In this document: positions 1-6,137 of the stretch, in pieces
Layout of the letters: every line of letters starts with the position of its first letter
How positions within the stretch are numbered: the first letter of the stretch is position 1
Origin: an uncultured bacterium
GTDB lineage: Bacteria; Bacteroidota; Bacteroidia; Bacteroidales; CAIWKO01
Assembly (NCBI GenBank): GCA_903916135.1
Contig: CAIWVT010000663.1
Span: 1-15,592, forward strand
Direction: 5' to 3'
Length of the DNA stretch: 15,592 nt
The notes under the pieces: model-generated
What the model was told of the DNA's origin: nothing
What the model saw: only the letters and a program-made list of their open reading frames with translations
The model's database searches: none
Position numbers and translations under genes: made by a program

Positions 1-1476
1 GGGCAGTTTTGTTTTGCCCAAAAAGAAGGTAATATATGGTATTTTGGGGATTCGGCGGGGGTAAGTTTTAATACTATTCCACCTCATGCATTATTAAATG
101 GATCAGTACAAAGTGACGAAACTTCTAGCGCTATTTGTGATGAAAATGGGCATCTGTTATTCTATGCGGGACCACATGATTATAATTCTGGTATTACTGT
201 GTGGAATAGAAATAATAATGTAATATTAAATGTATATGACATATTTGGAAATGCCTTATATGGGCAAGGTTCAATGACACAAGGAACTTTGTTGCTACCC
301 GACCCTCAAAATAATAATTTGATTTATCTTTTTCATATTTGGAATACAAATGGGCTATTTTATTCTATAATTGATAAAAACGGTGATGGAGGCAAGGGAG
401 CCATAACTATAAAAAACAAACCATTATTTTTATCAGATAGCATTACCGAAAAGATGGTAGCAGTACGTCATGCCAATGGCAGAGATTGGTGGATAATTGC
501 ACATAAAGGAGGGGACAACACTTTTTTGATGTATCTATTACAAAAGGATACTATTATGGGACCCTATATGCAAAGCATAGGTTCTATTCATACAGCAGGA
601 GCAGGAGGATGGAAAGGGACGATGGGACAAATGTGCATTTCGAAAAAAGGAGATAAATTAGCATGTGTCACATTAACTGGAGTTATTGATGTTTTTGATT
701 TTGATAGATGCAACGGCAAACTTAGTAATTGCATATTTTTAGGTGATGGAGTTTTCGATTATTATGGATGCTCAATATCATCAGATGATTCAAAACTTTA
801 TGTTACGAAAATAAATTGGACTCCGGGATATTATAGCTATTTATGTCAGTTTGATTTGCTAGCAAATAATATACTTGCTAGTAAAGTTGAACTTGCTAAT
901 ATGCCTAATGATTATCATTGTTTTGGACAATTAGTATTAGGTGTAGATAATAAAATATATATGGCAAAATGGAGTGGTATCGGGGGGCCTAATAATATTT
1001 ATGATACAAATAATATGTTTTTAAGTATCATTGAGCAGCCCAATTTACAAGGGAGTTCATGCCAATTTAATTTAAACGGATTGTATTTAGGAGGGAAACG
1101 TTCAATTTGTGGGCTTCCTAATATTCCCAATTATGCTTTAGGTGCAGTGGAAGGGAGTGCATGCGATACGATACCTGAGCCTCCGCCGCCATTGGAAACA
1201 GAAGCTATCATTTATTTCCCCAATATTTTTTCACCCAATGGGGATGGTCAAAATGATGTATTTCGGGTGCGGGGAGAACAGATAGCAAGTATGCATTTGA
1301 TGGTATATAACCGTTGGGGCAATATGGTGTTTGAGAGTAATGATATGAGTTATGCTTGGGATGGGATGTATCAGGGAAAGGCATGTGAGGTGGGCGTGTA
1401 TGCTTGGATGGCGGAAATAGTGATGAAGAATGGAACAAATCTGTTTCGGAAGGGGAATGTGAGTTTGGTGAGATGA
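1..1476 (+). CDS. Secreted protein with T9SS type B (gliding-motility) C-terminal sorting domain, 5' partial
   Basis: The reading frame is open from the first base, so the gene starts upstream of the window; the GTG at 199 is internal. The visible part is 491 residues. Its first residues (GQFCFAQ) look like the end of a signal peptide with cleavage after the Gln, followed by NIWYFGDSAGVSFN, an opening I associate with large Bacteroidota surface proteins that carry beta-propeller-like repeats. The body (about residues 10-385) is rich in Gly, Asn and aromatic residues with repeated strand-like blocks (for example SISSDDSKLYVT). A proline linker (PEPPPP) leads to the last ~90 residues, which hold NIFSPNGDGQNDVF, YNRWGNMVFES and AWDG, the hallmarks of the type B sorting domain (CHU_C / TIGR04131). 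By family knowledge it is exported by Sec, crosses the outer membrane by the type IX system and is released or surface-attached. Substrate and role are unknown. The coding sequence is visibly more AT-rich than mfd next door. Confidence 0.85.
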   Translation, partial: GQFCFAQKEGNIWYFGDSAGVSFNTIPPHALLNGSVQSDETSSAICDENGHLLFYAGPHDYNSGITVWNRNNNVILNVYDIFGNALYGQGSMTQGTLLLPDPQNNNLIYLFHIWNTNGLFYSIIDKNGDGGKGAITIKNKPLFLSDSITEKMVAVRHANGRDWWIIAHKGGDNTFLMYLLQKDTIMGPYMQSIGSIHTAGAGGWKGTMGQMCISKKGDKLACVTLTGVIDVFDFDRCNGKLSNCIFLGDGVFDYYGCSISSDDSKLYVTKINWTPGYYSYLCQFDLLANNILASKVELANMPNDYHCFGQLVLGVDNKIYMAKWSGIGGPNNIYDTNNMFLSIIEQPNLQGSSCQFNLNGLYLGGKRSICGLPNIPNYALGAVEGSACDTIPEPPPPLETEAIIYFPNIFSPNGDGQNDVFRVRGEQIASMHLMVYNRWGNMVFESNDMSYAWDGMYQGKACEVGVYAWMAEIVMKNGTNLFRKGNVSLVR

Positions 1477-1504
1477 GCGATTCTTCCCTACGAACCCCGT
1501 TCAG

Positions 1505-1521
1505 CTTAGGCTGTGCCTAAG
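1505..1521. repeat. Palindrome CTTAGGC-TGT-GCCTAAG
   Basis: Perfect 7-bp inverted repeat with a 3-base loop, 28 bp after the stop of the sorting-domain protein. No T-run follows, so it is not a standard intrinsic terminator. The same core TTAGGC-TGT-GCCTAA recurs at 11472-11486 and a close relative lies at 1534-1550. Confidence 0.8.
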
Positions 1522-1533
1522 TCGTAGATATCT

Positions 1534-1550
1534 TTTAGGCTCTGCCTAAA
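1534..1550. repeat. Palindrome TTTAGGC-TCT-GCCTAAA
   Basis: Perfect 7-bp inverted repeat with loop TCT, 12 bp after its sister at 1505-1521. The outer base pair is T-A here and C-G in the sister, so the two copies differ by a compensating change. No T-run follows. Confidence 0.8.
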
Positions 1551-1554
1551 CCAA

Positions 1555-1618
1555 ATAACAATCCAACCATCCAACCATAAAACAATATAACCATGTAACC
1601 ATCCAACAATGTAACCAA
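1555..1618 (+). repeat. Octamer tandem array NN-AAC(A/C)AT, eight units
   Basis: Eight consecutive 8-bp units share the core AACAAT or AACCAT (the last unit ends in A). The two bases before the core vary: AT, CC, CC, AA, AT, GT, CC, GT. The array lies directly upstream of the mfd promoter region. Related arrays with the same period occur at 5104-5119, 5198-5229 and, in the opposite orientation, 5734-5789. Confidence 0.85.
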
Positions 1619-1644
1619 TTACCTCCAATTCCATCCAAAATTCA

Positions 1645-1652
1645 TATCTTTG
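1645..1652 (+). promoter_or_regulatory. Bacteroidota -7 promoter element (TATCTTTG) for mfd
   Basis: TATCTTTG matches the Bacteroidota -7 consensus TAnnTTTG. Its last base is 15 nt before the mfd TTG codon, which predicts a transcript leader of only about 8 nt. No clear TTG at the expected -33 position is visible. The string CATATCTTTGCAAA is repeated exactly at 5861-5874. Confidence 0.65.
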
Positions 1653-1666
1653 CAAAAATTTTCGGA

Positions 1667-4600
1667 TTGAAGCTCGACGAAGTCATAAAACAATTTCAGC
1701 AAATGCCAAGCTGCGCACAGATAGCGTCCTTGGCATCTGTCAATAGCAATGCCCGCATGATGCTCAAAGGCTTGACCGGCTCTGCCAAGGCTTTTGCTAT
1801 TGCCGCCGTGTATCGTCAGTCGGTCAAAAACCAATTGGTGGTGATGCCCGACAAGGAGTCGGCGGCGTATCTCTGCAATGATATTGAGAATATCTTCGGC
1901 GAACAAGACGTGAAGTTTTTCAAGAAAAGCGTCCTCTTTTTCCCTTCATCGTATAAACATCCAAAGAACTTCGAGAAGATAGACAACACCAATGTGCTGC
2001 TACGAACCGAGGTGCTCAACAAACTGCAAACCGGTAAAAAACACCTCGTCATCGTCACCTATCCCGATGCACTGTTGGAGAAAGTGGTGTCGCAAAGCTT
2101 TTTTGAGAAGAACACCTTACGTTTGAAGATGGGCGAGAAGATTTCCGTGGATGCTATCACCGAGATGCTGACCGACTTTCAATTCGAGCGCGTTGACTTC
2201 GTGGTAGAACCCGGTCAGTTTGCCGTTCGCGGGGGGATTATTGACGTGTATTCTTATTCCAATGAGAATCCGTATCGTATCGAACTCTTTGGCGATGAGA
2301 TAGAATCCATACGCACCTTCGAGCCTTCCTCGCAGCTTTCTGTGGAGAAGCTCAACCATGTCAAAATCGTTCCCAACTCGCAGAACAGCGAAATCGTCTC
2401 CACAAAAGTCTCCTTGCCGGAATATCTTCGAAACGAAGTGGTGCTTTGGTTTGAAGATGCAGGCTTCACCTTCGAACATATTGATATGTTATACCAAAAG
2501 GCGGCTGAATATCTTTCTTATGCTAACGACAAAGGCATCAATCCCGAAGTGCACGAATTGTTTTTGAACAGCGAAGCCTTGCGCAAACAGGTGCTGAACT
2601 CCCCTTTGATTGAATTTGGAACTCATTACGTTTTTCAAACCACCCATACCTTCACGTTCGACACCTCGCCTCAGCCATCCTTCAACAAAAACTTCGACCT
2701 GCTGATAGCGCAGCTTGCCGAAAACACCCAACAAGGCTACACCAACTTCATCTTTTCTGATTCAAAAAGCCAATCGGAGCGCATCCGCAGTATTATTGAT
2801 GATATATTGAAGACGCGCAAAGCGGCACTGAAACCTGATTTCACCATAGTGAACACTTCCCTCCACGAAGGTTTCATGGATAAGGAACTAAAGCTATGCT
2901 GCTTCACCGACCATCAGATCTTCGACCGCTATCATCGTTTCCGCTTGCGCGATAATTATAGCAGTCGCGAGGCGGCTACCCTCAAGGAAATCTATAACCT
3001 GCAGCCCGGCGATTATATCACCCATATTGACCACGGCGTTGGGCGTTATGCGGGTTTGGAGAAGATAGAAGTGAACGGCAAGTTTCAGGAAGCCATCAAA
3101 TTGGTGTATGACAATCAGGATTTGCTCTATGTGAGCATCCATTCCTTGCATCGCGTGTCCAAATATGTGAGCAAAGAAGGCACTCCGCCCACCCTGAATC
3201 GTTTGGGTTCAAATGCATGGAACAAACTCAAATCCAAGACCAAAGATCGTGTAAAAGACATCGCCAAAGACCTCATCAAACTCTATGCTGAGCGCCGTGC
3301 GGCTCATGGTCATGCTTTTCCGCCCGACAATTATATGCAACACGAGTTGGAGGCGTCTTTCATCTATCAAGACACCCCCGACCAAATCAAATCCACCGCC
3401 GACGTGAAGCGCGATATGGAAGCCGAGTTTCCTATGGATAGGCTCATTTGCGGCGACGTGGGCTTCGGCAAAACAGAAGTAGCCATACGCGCTGCCTTCA
3501 AAGCCGTGAACGACGGCAAACAGGTAGCCGTCCTTGTCCCAACTACCATATTGGCTTTTCAACATTTCAAAACCTTTAGCGATAGGCTGGCTGAGCTTCC
3601 TGTTACGGTGTCATACATCAACCGTTTTCGCTCGTCCAAACAGCAAAGCGAAATACTCAAGGAACTGAAAGAAGGTAAGATTGACATCCTCATCGGCACC
3701 CATCGCCTCATCAGCAAAGATGTGGTTTATAAAGACCTCGGACTCCTCATTATTGATGAAGAACAGAAGTTTGGTGTAGCAACCAAAGAACGTCTGCGCC
3801 ATCTGAAGGTGAATGTGGACACCCTGACGCTCACCGCTACGCCCATCCCTCGCACCTTACAGTTTTCACTGATGGGCGCCCGCGATTTGAGCATCATCGC
3901 CACACCGCCGCCTAACCGCTATCCCATACAGACCGAACTCCACGCCTTCAACGAGGTGAGCATCCGCGACGCCATCATGTACGAACTTTCCCGCGGCGGA
4001 CAAGTCTTCTTTGTTCACAACCGCATCCTCAACATCCACGACATTGCCACACTCATCCAAAAACTATGCCCGGGCACACGCGTAGGCATCGGTCACGGAC
4101 AGCTTGAAGGGCATCAGTTGGAAAAGATTATGCTCGACTTTATTGACGGACAATTCGACGTATTGGTCTGCACCACCATCATCGAATCGGGTTTAGACAT
4201 CCCCAACGTCAACACCATCATCATCAATGAGGCGCAAAACTACGGCTTGAGCGACCTCCATCAACTTCGCGGACGTGTCGGACGCACCAACAAGAAGGCG
4301 TTTTGCTACCTGTTGGCACCGCCCATGTCCGTCCTGACCGACGATGCCCGCAAACGCCTCAAAACCATCGAAGAATTTTCCGAACTCGGCAGTGGATTCA
4401 ACATCGCCATGCGCGATTTAGACATACGCGGCGCGGGCAACATCTTGGGTGCAGAACAAAGCGGTTTCATCTCCGAGATAGGCTTCGAGATGTATCAGAA
4501 AATATTGGATGAGGCGCTCTTCGAGCTTAAACAACATGAGTTTAAAGATTTATACGCCAAGATCCAACCCGAAGTCATGAGTTATGTAAAAGATTGTCAG

Positions 4601-5041
4601 ATTGAAACCGACTTGGAGGTGCTTATCCCCGATCGCTACGTATCCAACATCTCCGAACGCCTCGTGCTCTACAAAGAACTCGACAGCATCACCACCGAAG
4701 ACCGCCTCCTGGCATATCAAAATATGTTGATTGACCGCTTCGGACCCGTCCCTGCCCAAACCCAAGAACTCATGAATTCTCTGCGCCTGCGTTGGATGGC
4801 TAACGGCTTGGGCATTGAAAAAATCGTCCTGAAAGACCACCACCTCAAATGCTATTTTGTTACCAACCCCGAATCAAGCTATTATCAATCCGACATCTTC
4901 AGCGCTATCCTCACCTTTGTCAAGGAGCATCCCCGCTTCTGCACCCTCAAAGAATCCAACAACAAACTCATGATGGTCATCAGCAATATACGCCGTGTGT
5001 CCGATGGCTTGCAGGAGTTGGGTAAGGTGAGGAGTACTTAA
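1667..5041 (+). CDS. mfd: Transcription-repair coupling factor Mfd
   Basis: Mfd is a DNA translocase that removes RNA polymerase stalled at lesions and recruits UvrA for nucleotide excision repair. At 1124 residues it matches the usual family length. In order: a UvrB-like N-terminal module (residues ~1-300) with a degenerate P-loop (GLTGSAKAF) and VEPGQFAVRGGIIDVYS; the CarD-like RNA-polymerase-interacting domain from residue ~445 (GDYITHIDHGVGRYAGLEKI); a superfamily 2 helicase core with Walker A GDVGFGKTE (~596), DEEQ box (~697), TLTATPIPRTLQ, and LRGRVGR (~867); then the C-terminal TRCF domain (~960-1090). The start is TTG at 1667: homology-like sequence begins there, no ATG lies near in frame upstream, and the promoter is 15 nt away. 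The next in-frame ATG (1703) would cost 12 residues. The stop lies inside a 9-bp tandem repeat. The converging neighbour is another probable UV-repair gene. Confidence 0.97.
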   Translation: MKLDEVIKQFQQMPSCAQIASLASVNSNARMMLKGLTGSAKAFAIAAVYRQSVKNQLVVMPDKESAAYLCNDIENIFGEQDVKFFKKSVLFFPSSYKHPKNFEKIDNTNVLLRTEVLNKLQTGKKHLVIVTYPDALLEKVVSQSFFEKNTLRLKMGEKISVDAITEMLTDFQFERVDFVVEPGQFAVRGGIIDVYSYSNENPYRIELFGDEIESIRTFEPSSQLSVEKLNHVKIVPNSQNSEIVSTKVSLPEYLRNEVVLWFEDAGFTFEHIDMLYQKAAEYLSYANDKGINPEVHELFLNSEALRKQVLNSPLIEFGTHYVFQTTHTFTFDTSPQPSFNKNFDLLIAQLAENTQQGYTNFIFSDSKSQSERIRSIIDDILKTRKAALKPDFTIVNTSLHEGFMDKELKLCCFTDHQIFDRYHRFRLRDNYSSREAATLKEIYNLQPGDYITHIDHGVGRYAGLEKIEVNGKFQEAIKLVYDNQDLLYVSIHSLHRVSKYVSKEGTPPTLNRLGSNAWNKLKSKTKDRVKDIAKDLIKLYAERRAAHGHAFPPDNYMQHELEASFIYQDTPDQIKSTADVKRDMEAEFPMDRLICGDVGFGKTEVAIRAAFKAVNDGKQVAVLVPTTILAFQHFKTFSDRLAELPVTVSYINRFRSSKQQSEILKELKEGKIDILIGTHRLISKDVVYKDLGLLIIDEEQKFGVATKERLRHLKVNVDTLTLTATPIPRTLQFSLMGARDLSIIATPPPNRYPIQTELHAFNEVSIRDAIMYELSRGGQVFFVHNRILNIHDIATLIQKLCPGTRVGIGHGQLEGHQLEKIMLDFIDGQFDVLVCTTIIESGLDIPNVNTIIINEAQNYGLSDLHQLRGRVGRTNKKAFCYLLAPPMSVLTDDARKRLKTIEEFSELGSGFNIAMRDLDIRGAGNILGAEQSGFISEIGFEMYQKILDEALFELKQHEFKDLYAKIQPEVMSYVKDCQIETDLEVLIPDRYVSNISERLVLYKELDSITTEDRLLAYQNMLIDRFGPVPAQTQELMNSLRLRWMANGLGIEKIVLKDHHLKCYFVTNPESSYYQSDIFSAILTFVKEHPRFCTLKESNNKLMMVISNIRRVSDGLQELGKVRST

Positions 5042-5077
5042 AGTGCCTAAAGTACTTCAAGTACTTAAAGTGCCTGA
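5033..5077 (+). repeat. 9-bp tandem repeat overlapping the mfd stop codon
   Basis: Five consecutive 9-bp units: AGTACTTAA, AGTGCCTAA, AGTACTTCA, AGTACTTAA, AGTGCCTGA. The first unit encodes the last two residues and the stop of mfd. The array runs into AGCCCGCC (5078-5085). A single similar unit followed by the same AGCCCGCC occurs after sdhB at 11132-11148. Confidence 0.85.
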
Positions 5078-5103
5078 AGCCCGCCGACTGATTGGGCGCA
5101 AAT

Positions 5104-5119
5104 AAAACAATAGAACAAT
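5104..5119 (+). repeat. Two octamer units NN-AACAAT
   Basis: AAAACAAT followed by AGAACAAT, the same family as the arrays at 1555-1618 and 5198-5229. Confidence 0.6.
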
Positions 5120-5120
5120 C

Positions 5121-5160
5121 TTCCGTGTCCCTCTGTGTTTTTCCTCTGTCACCTCTGTGG
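5121..5160 (+). repeat. Short-period repeat CCTCTGT-NN
   Basis: TTCCGTGTC, CCTCTGTGT, a TTTT spacer, CCTCTGTCA and CCTCTGTGG: 9-bp units with a fixed CCTCTGT core and two variable bases. After it, AAACCACTAAGAAACACTAA (5174-5193) is a second low-complexity string. From memory, strings of this kind are common intergenic material in many environmental bacteria; I cannot search for copies. Confidence 0.65.
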
Positions 5161-5197
5161 TTAAAAAGAAGAAACCACTAAGAAACACTAAAAACCC

Positions 5198-5229
5198 TCA
5201 ACAATAGAACAATCAAACAATAGAACCAT
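5198..5229 (+). repeat. Octamer tandem array NN-AAC(A/C)AT, four units
   Basis: Units TCAACAAT, AGAACAAT, CAAACAAT, AGAACCAT in exact 8-bp register. They abut the terminator of the minus-strand glycosylase-like gene. Confidence 0.8.
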
Positions 5230-5261
5230 AAAAAAGCCCACCCTTAAAAAGTGAGCTTTTC
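5228..5261 (-). terminator. Intrinsic terminator of the glycosylase-like gene
   Basis: Read on the minus strand, AAAAGCTCAC and GTGGGCTTTT form a 10-bp stem (one U-G wobble) around a 9-base loop, followed by a T-run complementary to 5230-5235. On the plus strand the wobble becomes a C-A mismatch and the T-run is weaker, so the hairpin is tuned to stop minus-strand transcripts; it may also slow read-through from mfd. It begins 35 bp beyond the stop of the gene at 5296. Confidence 0.8.
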
Positions 5262-5295
5262 ATTTCTTCGCGCCTTGGATCTTGGAATTTGGATT

Positions 5296-5730
5296 TTACT
5301 TTTTAATGATTTCCCACGCTTCAATTTCCCCTTCAATGATACGAAACAAAGGATGCGCCTCGCAGCTTTTCAATGCCACCAATTCCTCATATTTCCCAAC
5401 ATCGCGAGCTTGGAGTTTTTTCAGAAGATGCACCATTTCGTAGGCAAGTTGACCATGCGTCAGGGGCAGTGAGGTGGGAGCAAAGTTCCAATTGATTTTG
5501 TCTTTATCGAAACGATAGTTGCGTGCTTGTGCCTCTTCCCACACTACGCTTAGGTACTGATTCAGCGCATCTAAAGGCTTTTCGGCAGCCTGAAACCGAT
5601 GCAGTTGCGGATGATGTTTATAGCCGCGCGTGTTGCCTTCCAACACACGTTTTGCCAACAGCGTCTCGCGCCACAAGGCAACAAGCCCTTTCGCGTCGAG
5701 ATATTTAGGATGTAGTGACCAGATTCTCAT
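5296..5730 (-). CDS. Pyrimidine-dimer DNA glycosylase / endonuclease V-like protein
   Basis: This 144-residue protein resembles the Pyr_excise family (PF03013, typified by phage T4 endonuclease V), whose members cut the glycosidic bond at cyclobutane pyrimidine dimers. I aligned the first 25 residues by eye, from memory of T4 EndoV, without gaps: Arg2, Arg21 and Glu22 here fall on T4 Arg3, Arg22 and the catalytic Glu23 (in LWRETLL). One oddity: T4 uses the alpha-amine of Thr2 as nucleophile, exposed by Met removal. Here Met1 takes that place and is followed by Arg, which normally blocks Met removal, so the nucleophile would be the amine of Met1. There is no signal peptide, as expected for a cytoplasmic enzyme. 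The ATG is 3 nt from an octamer array that makes up its leader. The gene has its own terminator and converges on mfd. Biochemical function is inferred; some relatives are annotated only as unknown-function proteins. Confidence 0.75.
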   Translation of the reverse strand: MRIWSLHPKYLDAKGLVALWRETLLAKRVLEGNTRGYKHHPQLHRFQAAEKPLDALNQYLSVVWEEAQARNYRFDKDKINWNFAPTSLPLTHGQLAYEMVHLLKKLQARDVGKYEELVALKSCEAHPLFRIIEGEIEAWEIIKK

Positions 5731-5733
5731 GGC

Positions 5734-5789
5734 TTAGTTGATTGGTTGAATGGTTAAATTGTTGGATTGTTATATTGTTGGATTGTTAT
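5734..5789 (-). repeat. Octamer tandem array NN-AAC(A/C)A(T/A) forming the leader of the glycosylase-like gene
   Basis: Read on the minus strand, seven exact 8-bp units run ATAACAAT, CCAACAAT, ATAACAAT, CCAACAAT, TTAACCAT, TCAACCAA, TCAACTAA and end 3 nt before the ATG at 5730. The orientation relative to the downstream gene is the same as for the array upstream of mfd. Confidence 0.85.
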
Positions 5790-5862
5790 ATTGAAAAACT
5801 TTCTTGAAACTCTGAACGGGCAACTAATTTGGGCGTATTCCCCGAAAAGTGGTTCTGGCTCA

Positions 5863-5870
5863 TATCTTTG
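5863..5870 (+). promoter_or_regulatory. Orphan Bacteroidota -7 element TATCTTTG
   Basis: An exact match to TAnnTTTG, sharing the 14-base string CATATCTTTGCAAA with the mfd promoter. No plus-strand gene follows; transcription would run through the dyads at 5879-5964 and become antisense to the aminopeptidase gene. The nearest upstream TTG (5829-5831) is too far for a normal -33 element. Confidence 0.45.
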
Positions 5871-5878
5871 CAAATCTT

Positions 5879-5905
5879 TTAAAATATCTTTGTCAGATAT
5901 TTTAA
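5879..5905. other. 10-bp perfect inverted repeat (TTAAAATATC / GATATTTTAA)
   Basis: The arms 5879-5888 and 5896-5905 pair perfectly around TTTGTCA. It starts where a transcript from the promoter at 5863 would begin, so it could be the 5' hairpin of a small RNA or an AT-rich protein-binding dyad. Confidence 0.5.
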
Positions 5906-5944
5906 TAACTAAAGACCACGCAGGAAATCGATTTGTTGGGCTAA

Positions 5945-5964
5945 ACACGTTTTCACTAACGTGT
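5945..5964. other. Inverted repeat ACACGTT / AACGTGT
   Basis: 7-bp perfect arms with a 6-base loop (TTCACT). No T-run on either side, so it is not an intrinsic terminator. Function unknown. Confidence 0.45.
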
Positions 5965-6137
5965 AAAATATTGCTGTAGTGTTATCCGCTCGAATGTTTA
6001 AAGTTACCACAAAACTTTCTGTCAGCATTGTCGGCAATATCTGAATTAGCGGCTATTTTTAGATAATATTAATGACAAAATCTATTATGCATTTGTGTTT
6101 TTTTGGTGAAAAAATAGCGCGCAAAGAGATGTTAAGC

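Larger units (their letters stand above)
5790..6137. other. Gene-free intergenic stretch
   Basis: About 350 bp between the octamer array and the end of the aminopeptidase gene. It holds a promoter-like element (5863-5870) and two inverted repeats (5879-5905, 5945-5964). TCAGATATT at 5893-5901 can also pair with AATATCTGA at 6036-6044. Short frames on both strands show no recognisable protein. I see no intrinsic terminator here for the minus-strand aminopeptidase. Confidence 0.6.

Noticed and set aside
199..1476. Start of the first gene at the GTG at 199
   Set aside because: The same frame is open and protein-like back to base 1, including a signal-peptide end and the NIWYFG block, so the gene is cut by the window edge.
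1505..1550. Intrinsic terminators for the first gene
   Set aside because: The hairpins are sound but no T-run follows either one.
1555..1618. CRISPR array
   Set aside because: Units are 8 bp with no spacers of constant length and no cas genes nearby.
5754..5979. Small frames on both strands in the gap after the glycosylase-like gene
   Set aside because: They mostly translate the octamer array and AT-rich dyads; neither resembles a known protein.
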